Shown here: piece by piece, positions 1 to 8,702 of the stretch
Layout of the letters: every line of letters starts with the position of its first letter
Numbering within the stretch: the stretch's first letter is position 1
Assembly: GCF_904846035.1 (NCBI RefSeq)
Contig: NZ_CAJGYT010000001.1
Span: forward strand, 2,480,001 to 2,544,000
Source of the DNA: Psychrobacter aestuarii
GTDB lineage: Bacteria > Pseudomonadota > Gammaproteobacteria > Pseudomonadales > Moraxellaceae
Length of the DNA: 64,000 bases
Reading direction: 5' to 3'
Notes under the pieces: model-generated
What the model saw: only the letters and a program-made list of their open reading frames with translations
Told to the model about the DNA's origin: nothing
Databases searched by the model: none
Translations under genes and position numbers: made by a program

Positions 1-2155
1 CAATGCCTTCAGGCTCAGGTATCGATACTGGCGTGAGTTTGAGGCGGCTCATGTAGTCTTCCCACACAGGCAATGCGCCTGAACCGCCGCTTAGACCGAC
101 AGATTTGTTGTCATCACGTCCGACCCACACCACGCTGACGTAGTTGCCGCTATAGCCTGCAAACCACGCATCACGGTAGTCATTGGTCGTGCCTGTCTTA
201 CCTGCCAAGTTTAAGTTGCTGCCAAGCGACTGGATACGCTTTGCAGTACCTTCTTTGACCACCCCTTGTAGGGCATAATTGATCAAAAAGTTGGTATCAG
301 GCGGGATGCTGCGTTTGGTATTCAGCCCCGTGCGCTGCAAAATACGCCCTTTGTCATCAATGACCGTGCGGATACTGTGAATCGGTGTGCGAAAGCCACC
401 AGTGGCAAACACTTGATACACCCCAAGCATGTCCATAGGGCTAAGGTTGACAGAGCCGAGCAGCACGGATGGGTAGCTTGGGATTTCTTCTTTTACCCCA
501 AGGCGGCGCAGCTGCTTGGCAAAGGTGCCGACACCAAACTCCATACCTAAGCGCACCGCACTTTGGTTGTAAGACTTGGCAAGGGCGGTGGTTAGGGGCA
601 CAAACCCATGGTCGCGGCTGTCGTAGTTCTTAGGTGTCCATGTTTTGCCATCAGGCAGCTCAACAGTGATGGGGGAGTCGTCCACCGAGCTTGCCAAATT
701 GTAGCGTCCGCTTTCAAGTGCGGTCATATAGATGACGGGTTTTAGCAGCGAGCCGACTTGACGTTTGGCATCGACAGCGCGGTTAAAGCCTGTAAATTCA
801 CTACCACTGCCGACCACCGCGACCAGCTCGCCCGTTTCTGGATTGGCACTGACCAAAGCGGCTTGCAGCTCTTTGGTCTTGCTGCCACGACGACGCAGCT
901 CACCGAGTTTTTTCTCAACCGCTTTATCAGCAGCGAGCTGAGTGACGGGGTTTAAGGTACTGATGATGGTTAAGCCTTCATTTTTAAGGTCATCATCATA
1001 ATAGACGTTGTTTAGCTCGCGCTTAACCATGTCCAAAAAGTCAGGGAACAGGTTTTTGCCTTCAGCGGCTTTGTCCACGATACCCAGCGGCTTTTTAATT
1101 GCCGTATCATACTCTTCTTGCGTAATCTTACCCATGGTCAGCATGTTGTTTAGCACGGTATCACGGCGATTTTTTGCCGCTTCAGGATGGCGACGCGGGT
1201 TATACACGCTCGGACCTTTTGCCATACCGACCAATAAGGCTTGCTGATCGATGCGCAGCTCGTTTAACGGCTGGTTAAAATAAAACTGCGACGCCAAACC
1301 AAAGCCATTGATGGAGCGCTTGCCATTTTGACCCAAGTAAATCTCGTTCAGATACGCTTGGAGTATCTCATCTTTGCTATAATGCAGCTCAAGCAATACC
1401 GCCATTAAGGCTTCGTTGGCTTTGCGTTTGAGCGTGCGATCTGAGTTTAAATAAAAGTTTTTAATCAGCTGCTGGGTGATGGTCGAGCCGCCCTGTCTTG
1501 AGCCGCCAGTGAAGTTATTGACAATCGCGCGCCCAATACCGCGTACCGAAACGCCTTTATGCTCATAAAAGCCGCGGTCTTCGGTAGAAATCAAGGCATC
1601 AATCAATGGCTGGGGCACGTCACTTAACGACACCACCATGCGGTCTTCATTGTTATCAGGATAGATGCCGCCGATATTGACAGGCTCTAGGCGAATAATG
1701 CCTGTTTTACTCTGCTGCGTGCTTTGGATGGACTTGATTTCGCCGCCTGAGATACTCATCTTAATGACTTGTTCAGGGTCGATATCATTGGCGCTGTAAG
1801 TAAAGCCGCGGGTATGAATGTAATAGGTGCTGCCTGATTTGTGAAAGCTGCCCGTACGGTCATAGCTTTTATTGCTGCGGTAGTTGAGCAGCTCCAGCCA
1901 TTTTTTGATGGTGTCATTATCCACACTCGCGCCTTGATACAGCTCAAGCGGTTGCGAGTAGACTTTGGCAGGAATATCCCAGCGCTTGCCTTCAAATTTG
2001 TGGGTAATGGTACGATCAAGCTTGACCAAATACAGTGCCAACAGCACCATACCGACGATGACAATAAGCAGTAAAATCGTACTAAATACCAGTCCGCGCT
2101 GTGCGGTTGATGACGTACTGGGGACTTTTACAAGAGTGGATTTCGACTTTTGCAC
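1..2155 (-). CDS. mrcB: Penicillin-binding protein 1B, bifunctional transglycosylase/transpeptidase (3' part outside window)
   Basis: Class A PBP that polymerises and cross-links peptidoglycan on the outer face of the inner membrane. Reading the minus strand gives a short basic N-terminus, a single membrane anchor (RGLVFSTILLLIVIVGMVLL, about residues 20-45), a transglycosylase region and a transpeptidase domain with SLLK (SxxK nucleophile motif, near 745), KSYNQSAVRLGM downstream, and KTGTTND (near 205). The gene runs off the left edge, so the C-terminus is missing. No in-frame ATG precedes the membrane helix and a stop lies at 2189-2191, so GTG at 2155 is the likeliest start; it lacks a clear Shine-Dalgarno, so the start is uncertain. 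It is divergent from the copper ATPase gene. The identification as PBP1b rather than PBP1a rests on motif spacing and the short anchor region. Confidence 0.87.
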   Translation of the reverse strand, partial: MQKSKSTLVKVPSTSSTAQRGLVFSTILLLIVIVGMVLLALYLVKLDRTITHKFEGKRWDIPAKVYSQPLELYQGASVDNDTIKKWLELLNYRSNKSYDRTGSFHKSGSTYYIHTRGFTYSANDIDPEQVIKMSISGGEIKSIQSTQQSKTGIIRLEPVNIGGIYPDNNEDRMVVSLSDVPQPLIDALISTEDRGFYEHKGVSVRGIGRAIVNNFTGGSRQGGSTITQQLIKNFYLNSDRTLKRKANEALMAVLLELHYSKDEILQAYLNEIYLGQNGKRSINGFGLASQFYFNQPLNELRIDQQALLVGMAKGPSVYNPRRHPEAAKNRRDTVLNNMLTMGKITQEEYDTAIKKPLGIVDKAAEGKNLFPDFLDMVKRELNNVYYDDDLKNEGLTIISTLNPVTQLAADKAVEKKLGELRRRGSKTKELQAALVSANPETGELVAVVGSGSEFTGFNRAVDAKRQVGSLLKPVIYMTALESGRYNLASSVDDSPITVELPDGKTWTPKNYDSRDHGFVPLTTALAKSYNQSAVRLGMEFGVGTFAKQLRRLGVKEEIPSYPSVLLGSVNLSPMDMLGVYQVFATGGFRTPIHSIRTVIDDKGRILQRTGLNTKRSIPPDTNFLINYALQGVVKEGTAKRIQSLGSNLNLAGKTGTTNDYRDAWFAGYSGNYVSVVWVGRDDNKSVGLSGGSGALPVWEDYMSRLKLTPVSIPEPEGI

Positions 2156-2345
2156 TGATGCGGCACCGTTCTGCGATAAAAAACTGCCTCATGATGACGC
2201 AAAACGACAAAATTTTCAATCTATCATACGCAGCAGTCGACCATCGGTAGCGATGCTGCGCTGTAGTAGACACGCTTGAGCTGCTTTATCAGCCCCAAGG
2301 TGTCTTATTGCTTCGTATTTACCATCTAAGGAAGACTTCGCTGTT

Positions 2346-5021
2346 ATGTCTGACACCTCAAGTTACGCCCCAACCTCACAGCAAGATGCCATCAGCCAAG
2401 GTTTGATACTGCCTTTAGCGGGTCACTGCTTTCATTGCGGTGATGCGCTGCCGAGTCCGCCGTTTATGGCGACGGTACTTGGCGCGCCGCGTGAGATGTG
2501 CTGTATGGGCTGTCAGTTGGCGGCTGAGAGTATCGTGGAGGCGGGTCTTGAGCAGTATTATCTGGATCGCTCGGAGATTAACCGTACCGCCAGTCTACCA
2601 GCAGAGATGATGCGGCTGAACGCCTATGACCACGAAGAGATTAAGTCACAGTTCGTTTATCATCAAAATGCGCTGTCTGTCGCGGAGCTGTCGGTCAATA
2701 ATCTGCGCTGTGCGGCGTGTACGTGGCTGATTGAGTCGCGTCTGCTCAGCCTTGATGGGGTCGATGCCTGCCGCGTGAACTTGACCAATCAGCGTATGCA
2801 GGTGGCGTGGGATGAGGACAAGCTGCCCATCAGCCAGATTTTAGCGACCATCGGCGATATTGGCTATGAAGCAAAGCCGTATCGTCAAGACACGCATGAG
2901 GCGATGCTCGCAAAGCACAACAATAAGATGATACTGCGTCTAGGTATTGCTGCGCTCGGTGCGATGCAGGCGATGATGTATGCGGTGGCGCTATATTTTG
3001 GTGAGTACAGCGGCATGATGATATTGCAGCGCGACTTTTTGCGCTGGGTGTCGCTCTTTGTCAGTATTCCTGTGTTCTTTTATGCCGCCATTCCGTTTTT
3101 TGTTTCTGCGTATACAGCGGTGCGCGCGCGGCAAGTCAATATGGATGTGCCTGTCAGTGTGGCCTTGATTGTCACCTTTTTTGCCAGTCTTTATGCCACG
3201 TTAACGGGCAGCGGGCATACTTATTATGACTCGGTCAGTATGTTTGTGTTTTTCTTGCTGGCAGGGCGCTATATTGAGCACAATGCACGGCTGAAAGCGG
3301 CGACGATGGCCAATGATTTGGTGGTGGTTGAGCCAATTTTGGTACAAAAAGTCGGCACAGATACCGACGCTGCTGCCCAAATTCAGCAGCTGCTAGCCGC
3401 AAATGTCACGGAAAACAATGAAAGCGACCAGCAAAATAGCCTAAGCAAAATAAGCAATATCAATGCAAAAACCCGTTTAGAGATTGCACAAAAAACGCTG
3501 ACAACTTGGCAGGCGCAGCAAACAAACGACTCAGACAATCTGGTGACCAGTAAAAGTCTGCGCGTCGGCGACATCATCAAAATCGAGGCAGGCTCAGAGA
3601 TTATCAGTGATGGTATTTTGCTGAGCACCACCGCGACCGTATCGCAATCACTGCTCACAGGCGAGGGCGATTTAATCGTCAAGCAGCAAGGCGATCACAT
3701 CATCGGCGGCGCGCAAAACGACAGCCAGCCGTTTATGATGCTGGTCACCGCCGTACCAGAAGACAGTCAGATTGGCTTGATTGACCGTCTGATGAACCGC
3801 GCTATGAGCGAAAAGCCCAAACTTGCGCAGCAGGCGGACAAGCTGGCACGCTGGTTCGTCGCGCGTATCTTGGTATTGTCGGTACTTGTGTTTATCGGCT
3901 GGTATTTCGTTGACCCAAGCCAAGCAATATGGGCGACTGTCGCCGTCTTGGTCGCGACGTGTCCGTGCGCGCTGTCCCTTGCTACGCCTATTGCCTTGAC
4001 GGTCGCTACCAACCGCTTGGCCAGCTACGGCTTTTTGACCACGCGCGGGCACACCTTGCAGACCTTAGCGCACATCACGCATGTGGCGTTTGATAAGACA
4101 GGCACGCTCACGTATGGCAAGCCCAATCTGCTACAAACGGTGTTGATGGATGATGCCTTAGCAGACACCGCTGAACAAAAAAATCAGCTGCTGGCAATCG
4201 CCGCCGCGCTTGAGGTGGGCAGTCGCCATCCTATTGCACATGCGCTACTGAGCGCCGCCTATCAGCTGCATTTGCCTGCAACAGAGGACTTGACCCACTA
4301 TCCAGCGGGCGGGGTACAAGCGGTGATTGACGGCGTTATTTACCGTATCGGACACCCTGCCTTTGCTTTAGACGATGACGCTGCTGCCGATAGCATCCGC
4401 GCCGAACCACAACAAGCGAGCCTTGTGGTGGTATTGTCCGACTGGCAAGCTGACACAGGCACATGGCAAGCCAAAGCAGGGTTTTATTTTAATGACAAAG
4501 TCCGTGACAGTGTGCCTGAGCTGCTCGATAGCCTGAAGCGCTATGGTCTACAACCTTTAATGCTGACAGGCGACCCGAGCGCCCAAGCCATGCAAATTGC
4601 CGCGTCACTCGGTATTGATGACGCGCACAATGCGCTATCGCCTGTCGATAAGGTCGCGCGCATCAAAGACTTGCAGCAACAAGGCGCTGTCGTATTGATG
4701 GTCGGTGATGGTATCAATGATGCACCTGTACTCGCTGCCGCAGACGTTTCGACCTCGATTGCAGGCGCGGCGGATTTGGCGCAGGTCTCCAGTGACAGCA
4801 TCATCTTAAATGGCAAAATCGAAGCCATCGGTAAAGCAAAGCATATTGCCGACAAGACTGAGCGCATTATTAAGCAAAACTTCCGCTGGGCGCTGGCATA
4901 CAATGGCATCGTACTGTTGCCTGCGGTGCTTGGCTACGTGCCGCCATGGCTGGCTGCTATCGGTATGTCATTAAGCTCACTGGTCGTCGTGTTAAACGCC
5001 TTGCGTCTAAAACGCGCGTAA
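2346..5021 (+). CDS. ccoI: Heavy-metal P1B-type ATPase, FixI/CcoI-like (copper for cbb3 oxidase)
   Basis: Membrane pump using ATP to move a soft metal, probably Cu(I), across the inner membrane. In order: a Cys-rich N-terminal region (HCFHCG near 28-32, MCCMGC near 51-56) typical of FixI/CcoI, an HMA domain with CAAC at 122-125, membrane helices, the actuator domain with TGEG, the ion-site CPC near 540, the phosphorylation motif DKTGT near 583 and GDGIND near 786. The actuator region carries an insertion of roughly 60 polar residues (about 340-415) not expected in the family. FixI/CcoI proteins load copper into cbb3-type oxidase; no cco structural genes are in this window, so that role is inferred. 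Start supported by AAGGA upstream. Confidence 0.88.
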   Translation: MSDTSSYAPTSQQDAISQGLILPLAGHCFHCGDALPSPPFMATVLGAPREMCCMGCQLAAESIVEAGLEQYYLDRSEINRTASLPAEMMRLNAYDHEEIKSQFVYHQNALSVAELSVNNLRCAACTWLIESRLLSLDGVDACRVNLTNQRMQVAWDEDKLPISQILATIGDIGYEAKPYRQDTHEAMLAKHNNKMILRLGIAALGAMQAMMYAVALYFGEYSGMMILQRDFLRWVSLFVSIPVFFYAAIPFFVSAYTAVRARQVNMDVPVSVALIVTFFASLYATLTGSGHTYYDSVSMFVFFLLAGRYIEHNARLKAATMANDLVVVEPILVQKVGTDTDAAAQIQQLLAANVTENNESDQQNSLSKISNINAKTRLEIAQKTLTTWQAQQTNDSDNLVTSKSLRVGDIIKIEAGSEIISDGILLSTTATVSQSLLTGEGDLIVKQQGDHIIGGAQNDSQPFMMLVTAVPEDSQIGLIDRLMNRAMSEKPKLAQQADKLARWFVARILVLSVLVFIGWYFVDPSQAIWATVAVLVATCPCALSLATPIALTVATNRLASYGFLTTRGHTLQTLAHITHVAFDKTGTLTYGKPNLLQTVLMDDALADTAEQKNQLLAIAAALEVGSRHPIAHALLSAAYQLHLPATEDLTHYPAGGVQAVIDGVIYRIGHPAFALDDDAAADSIRAEPQQASLVVVLSDWQADTGTWQAKAGFYFNDKVRDSVPELLDSLKRYGLQPLMLTGDPSAQAMQIAASLGIDDAHNALSPVDKVARIKDLQQQGAVVLMVGDGINDAPVLAAADVSTSIAGAADLAQVSSDSIILNGKIEAIGKAKHIADKTERIIKQNFRWALAYNGIVLLPAVLGYVPPWLAAIGMSLSSLVVVLNALRLKRA

Positions 5022-5076
5022 CCTTGAATCAACCCTTAACCATACCCTTGTACCTATACTATCAACCAGCACGCAT

Positions 5077-5109
5077 AAAAAAACCGCCTTATACCAAGGC
5101 GGTTTTTTA
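5077..5109. terminator. Bidirectional rho-independent terminator
   Basis: Arms AACCGCCTT and AAGGCGGTT (5082-5090 and 5096-5104) with a 5-base loop, flanked by A-run and T-run. It lies between the convergent ends of the copper ATPase and the BaxI_1 gene and can serve both. Confidence 0.9.
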
Positions 5110-5131
5110 TTACATACAATAAAGCGATAGA

Positions 5132-5851
5132 TTAGTCTTGCAAGTAGCTGAGCAGACGCAAGAATTCAATGTACATCCAGACCAAAGTCGCCACGATACC
5201 CACACTGAAAATCCACTCATAGTCTTCCGATACACCCATAGCCACACCGCGCTCGATGTTGTCAAAATCCAGCAGCAAGCTGAATGATGCAATCACGACC
5301 ACAAACAAGCTAAAGCCAATCGCAATCATGCCACCATCAAACAAGAAGGGCAGGCTTGAGCCAAAAATCGCAAAGCCCCACTGTACGATGTACAGCAACA
5401 TGATGGCAAACACAGCAGACATCAGGATAGAGCGGAACTTTTCAGTCACTTTAATAACGCCTGAGCGATACAGACCCAACATCACTGCGGCTGTCACAAA
5501 GGTTGCACACAACGCGGTCAATGGTACACTTGGGTACATCGCCGCAAAAATCATAGAAATGCCGCCTAGGAACAAGCCTTCGAGCAGGGCATAAGGCACG
5601 GCAAGCGTTTTGGCCAGATGTGGTTTAAACATCATCAAAAAGGCGATACCAACCCCTGCAAACATGCTGATGATGGCGGTCATGTAAATAAAGCCGCTAG
5701 ACAGACCAGCGGTTAAGGCGTAGAAAAAAAAGCCCAAACCCGATAGGGCAGACAAACCAAGCAACATGCTGGTTTTTTGTACCACTCCTTTGACGGTCAT
5801 CGGCTTACCACCGACCGCAAGCTCTGTGCGACTGACAATAGGATTTGCCAT
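5132..5851 (-). CDS. Bax inhibitor-1/YccA-like integral membrane protein (BaxI_1 family)
   Basis: A 239-residue protein with about seven hydrophobic segments, beginning with the ANP motif followed by a short basic stretch usual for the BaxI_1 branch (Pfam PF12811). Conserved features are the loop LLDFDNIERGVAMG with the acidic pair near 195-200 and the C-terminal WIFSVGIVATLVWMYIEFLR. The superfamily includes calcium-leak channels and stress-related membrane proteins; the bacterial role is not settled. Start ATG is preceded by AAGGA at good spacing. It appears monocistronic. Confidence 0.85.
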   Translation of the reverse strand: MANPIVSRTELAVGGKPMTVKGVVQKTSMLLGLSALSGLGFFFYALTAGLSSGFIYMTAIISMFAGVGIAFLMMFKPHLAKTLAVPYALLEGLFLGGISMIFAAMYPSVPLTALCATFVTAAVMLGLYRSGVIKVTEKFRSILMSAVFAIMLLYIVQWGFAIFGSSLPFLFDGGMIAIGFSLFVVVIASFSLLLDFDNIERGVAMGVSEDYEWIFSVGIVATLVWMYIEFLRLLSYLQD

Positions 5852-6185
5852 ACATATGTCCTTAATAATATAAATAAACAGATATAGATACCTGTTACTC
5901 TAGCAAACCGAGTACTATTGTCAACTGTCTTTGCGTGAGCGTAAAGCCCGCAAATTGTCGCAACTGTACAAAGGGTATGGCTGTGTAACAGGCTATCAGA
6001 CTGTCTTATTGAAAATACTTATATGGTGGCAAAGCGGGCAGATACAAGTAAGCCAAATGCGCGCCATTTGCCAGCACACAACGCCGCGCGGCGCACACAG
6101 CTAACAACGACCAACAAAATAAGCTAGTTTAGCCAACGGTTTACCGTTATTATGATGATGTTTTATTCTTAATCCGAGTCGATTT
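5852..6185. other. Intergenic region between divergent BaxI_1 and nadK
   Basis: 334 bases upstream of both divergent genes. It must hold their promoters, but I see no convincing -35/-10 pair. A GC-rich palindromic patch (CGCCGCGCGGCG, near 6083) is the only obvious structure. Confidence 0.5.
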
Positions 6186-7175
6186 ATGGAAAACTCAGCG
6201 CAGTCTGCACGCCTGCCGCACCTACACGAATCCGAGCTGTTTTGCGCCATCAAAAATCCTGCGTTTCGTCGTATTGGGTTGATGGGGCGCGCGGGTAAGC
6301 GCAGTGTGACCAAAAGCTTGGTGCAAATCGCGCAGACCATCAATGAGATGAACCTGACTTTGATTATGGATGAGCAAACCGCGCACCTGCCAACCTTAGA
6401 TTTGACGGAGATTGAGCGTGTCAAAATCGTCAAGCGCGGCTTGATTGGTGAGATTTGTGACTTGGTCATCGTGGTGGGCGGTGATGGTTCTATTCTACAC
6501 GCCGCCGAAGCCTTGGCGCGTTACCGTGTCCCCGTGCTGGGTATCAACCGTGGGCGGCTCGGGTTTTTGGCAGATGTGCGCCCTGCAGATGCCGCGTTTA
6601 AATTGCGTCAAGTCTTGATGGGCAACTATCAGCTTGACCATCGGTTTTTACTGACGATGGAGATTCGTGAAGGGCGTAAGATTTTGTATGAAGATATGGC
6701 GCTGAACGATGTGGTGCTGCATGCGGGCAAGTCGGTACACATGATTGATTTTCAGATGAAAATCGATGGTCATGACGTCTATCGCCAGCACAGTGACGGC
6801 TTGATTGTCGCGACCCCGACAGGCTCGACCGCTTACGCGCTCTCAGGGGGCGGTCCGATTATCCACCCGAGTATGGACGCCATCTGTCTGGTGCCCATGC
6901 ACCCGCATACCTTATCGAGCCGTCCGATTGTGGTCAGTGGCAATAGCGAGATTTGTATTCGTATCCACGAAGACAACCGCACTCAGCCGATGGTCAGCGC
7001 TGATGGCAAACAAAGCATGCCACTCGAGCAAAACCACCGCCTCTATATCCGTAAGCACCCTGACAAGCTGACCTTGTTGCACCCGCCAGGCTTTGACTTT
7101 TATGAAGCGTGCCGCACCAAACTGCATTGGAATGTGCATGCCGATGAGTTCAGCCTTGAGACCGATGACGATTGA
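6186..7175 (+). CDS. nadK: NAD kinase
   Basis: Phosphorylates NAD to NADP using ATP or polyphosphate, in the cytoplasm. Diagnostic motifs are all present: GGDG near 98-101, NRGRLGFLADV, and PTGSTAYALSGGGPIIHP. At 329 residues it is longer than E. coli NadK (292) because of about 30 extra N-terminal residues before the conserved FRRIGLMGRAG; a later start at the Met in GLMGR is possible but would cut into the conserved first strand. The Shine-Dalgarno for the chosen ATG is weak. The next gene (YeaC-like) follows after 65 bases and may be co-transcribed. Confidence 0.95.
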   Translation: MENSAQSARLPHLHESELFCAIKNPAFRRIGLMGRAGKRSVTKSLVQIAQTINEMNLTLIMDEQTAHLPTLDLTEIERVKIVKRGLIGEICDLVIVVGGDGSILHAAEALARYRVPVLGINRGRLGFLADVRPADAAFKLRQVLMGNYQLDHRFLLTMEIREGRKILYEDMALNDVVLHAGKSVHMIDFQMKIDGHDVYRQHSDGLIVATPTGSTAYALSGGGPIIHPSMDAICLVPMHPHTLSSRPIVVSGNSEICIRIHEDNRTQPMVSADGKQSMPLEQNHRLYIRKHPDKLTLLHPPGFDFYEACRTKLHWNVHADEFSLETDDD

Positions 7176-7240
7176 GTCGGTGGCATCTGTGCGCAGGCGT
7201 GATAAAATAGCGCATCATATACAAAGAGCATGAGGGCGAT

Positions 7241-7555
7241 ATGGACAAACAAACGGTATTGGCGAGCCTAACTCCTGAATTGGTAGACAAGTTTCGCACC
7301 GCTATTGAATTGGGCAAATGGGCAGACGGTCGTCCGCTGACACCCGAGCAGCGCGAGACCTGCATGCAGGCGGTCATGATTTGGGAGCATGAGCATTTGG
7401 CTGCCAGTGAGCGCACAGGCTATATTCATAAACCCGTCAAAAAAGACGGCAGCATAGTAGGTGAGGAATGCGATGTCGAGCACGAGCACCATTATCCCAA
7501 TATGCCAAACCCCAAAGGGGACATTCAGCCTATCAAATTTCGCAATAAATCTTAA
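7241..7555 (+). CDS. YeaC-like DUF1315 family protein
   Basis: A 104-residue soluble protein that I recognise as the DUF1315/YeaC family by LTPELVDKFRTAIELGKWADG and the following EQRETCMQAVMIWEH. The C-terminal half is His- and acid-rich (DVEHEHHYPN), which could bind metal, but this is only a suggestion. Function is unknown. A GAGGG ribosome-binding site precedes the ATG and a terminator follows. Confidence 0.8.
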   Translation: MDKQTVLASLTPELVDKFRTAIELGKWADGRPLTPEQRETCMQAVMIWEHEHLAASERTGYIHKPVKKDGSIVGEECDVEHEHHYPNMPNPKGDIQPIKFRNKS

Positions 7556-7588
7556 CGGCCATTGACCAAGCACAAACAGCGCACAACA

Positions 7589-7617
7589 AAAAGCCGCATT
7601 ATGCAAATGCGGCTTTT
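7589..7617. terminator. Bidirectional rho-independent terminator
   Basis: AAAAGCCGCATT (7589-7600) pairs with AATGCGGCTTTT (7606-7617). It lies between the convergent YeaC-like and HopJ genes. Confidence 0.9.
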
Positions 7618-7646
7618 TATGGTCTAAAAAAAGGTCGCCTGCACTA

Positions 7647-8021
7647 TTACAGCGATGCGGTATCCACACTTGGACGCGGGGTCAACGGGTTTTCTTGCAT
7701 TAAAAAGCCCTGCCAGCCCCAATGTAAAAAGTTACGGATATTGGCGTGGTCCGTACCGTTAGGCGTTGCCAGCACTTTGGCGTAATGTTCGCCAAACAGC
7801 TGCAAGGTGTCTAACTGATTCAAACCGTGATGCTTGGCAAAACCAAATACTTTGGCGCTGCCTTCATTTTCACCAGCATTGTTATGCACCATGCCATTCA
7901 CAAAAGGCACGGGCGTATAACGGTAAAAATCATCAATAAAGCTGATGACATCATTAAAGGTGATGGCTTTTTTTTGCAAGCCATTGAGTAAAGCAGAAAC
8001 GTCTGATTGGCGAATGCTCAT
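7647..8021 (-). CDS. HopJ-family protein
   Basis: A 124-residue protein matching the HopJ type III effector family by ITFNDVISFIDDFYRYTPVPF, GENEGSAKVFGFAK and GTDHANIRNFLHWGWQGF. The family is named after a plant-pathogen effector, but most members occur in bacteria without such secretion systems and are probably ordinary cytoplasmic proteins of unknown role. It lies 42 bases after csrA on the same strand and before a terminator, so it may be the last gene of a csrA transcript. Confidence 0.82.
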   Translation of the reverse strand: MSIRQSDVSALLNGLQKKAITFNDVISFIDDFYRYTPVPFVNGMVHNNAGENEGSAKVFGFAKHHGLNQLDTLQLFGEHYAKVLATPNGTDHANIRNFLHWGWQGFLMQENPLTPRPSVDTASL

Positions 8022-8063
8022 AGTTCATAAACCTCAAGTCAATAAAAAGCGATTTAATGAAGG

Positions 8064-8309
8064 TTAGCGATTAAAATAATCCTCATCATCAAACGATGGT
8101 GCAAAACTGCCTTGCTCCAAATGCTGCATCTGTGATTGTACCGACCGCTCGTGCTGGATACGCTGATAAATCTCTTCGCGGTGTACCGCAATGTCTTTTG
8201 GCGCATTCACGCCCAAGCGCACTTGATTGCCCTTGACGCCCAAGACAGTCACACTGACTTCGTCGCCAATCATTAAAGTTTCGCCCACGCGGCGTGTCAA
8301 AATTAGCAT
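8064..8309 (-). CDS. csrA: Carbon storage regulator CsrA
   Basis: Small RNA-binding dimer that blocks or stabilises target mRNAs by binding GGA motifs near ribosome-binding sites. The sequence opens with [16 protein letters not shown] and contains [30 protein letters not shown], the full core including Leu4, Arg6/7 and Arg44-region residues. At 81 residues it is longer than E. coli CsrA (61) through an acidic tail after the helix. A strong AGGAGTG site precedes the start. The alaS-lysC-csrA order matches that known in pseudomonads. Confidence 0.97.
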   Translation of the reverse strand: MLILTRRVGETLMIGDEVSVTVLGVKGNQVRLGVNAPKDIAVHREEIYQRIQHERSVQSQMQHLEQGSFAPSFDDEDYFNR

Positions 8310-8702
8310 GCGTCACACTCCTTATGTCGCATTGATAGGTTATAGCTCATTAAATGGTATCTCAATTACAAAGTATTACAGCATAGCCATTGCAGCTTGC
8401 CACAATTGTTGACGAAGTGTCTAGAATAAAAACACAGTTTTCACGTATCAACGGTCGGGCAATACAATATAAAACATGATGCTGACAAAAAAATTCATTT
8501 AGCCCAAATGAGCCACCCATTATAGGCGGCATAGACAAAACTGTCACGGGTTTTCAGTAAAACCGCACGTCACGTCGTGTCGCATTTTGTGTCAGCTTTG
8601 CTCATTATCAAGGTCAGTTGCAAAATGGCGCTGCCAAAAAATAAAAAATAGGGTCACAAAGGACCCTATTTTTATATCGTCACCTGCTGGTAACAAGGAC
8701 GC
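8310..8702. other. Intergenic region upstream of csrA
   Basis: 393 bases between lysC and csrA. The lysC terminator (8645-8672) sits at the right end. The rest is the csrA leader and promoter region; I could not single out one promoter, and I see no gene. Confidence 0.6.
8645..8672. terminator. Rho-independent terminator after lysC
   Basis: AAAATAGGGTC (8645-8655) pairs with GACCCTATTTT (8662-8672), about 30 bases past the lysC stop on the minus strand. Confidence 0.88.

Noticed and set aside
3672-4052. 126-codon minus-strand frame
   Set aside because: Antisense to the copper ATPase, which has all catalytic motifs in frame.
7647-8021. Type III secretion effector implying virulence
   Set aside because: HopJ homologues are widespread in bacteria without such systems; no secretion genes are present here.
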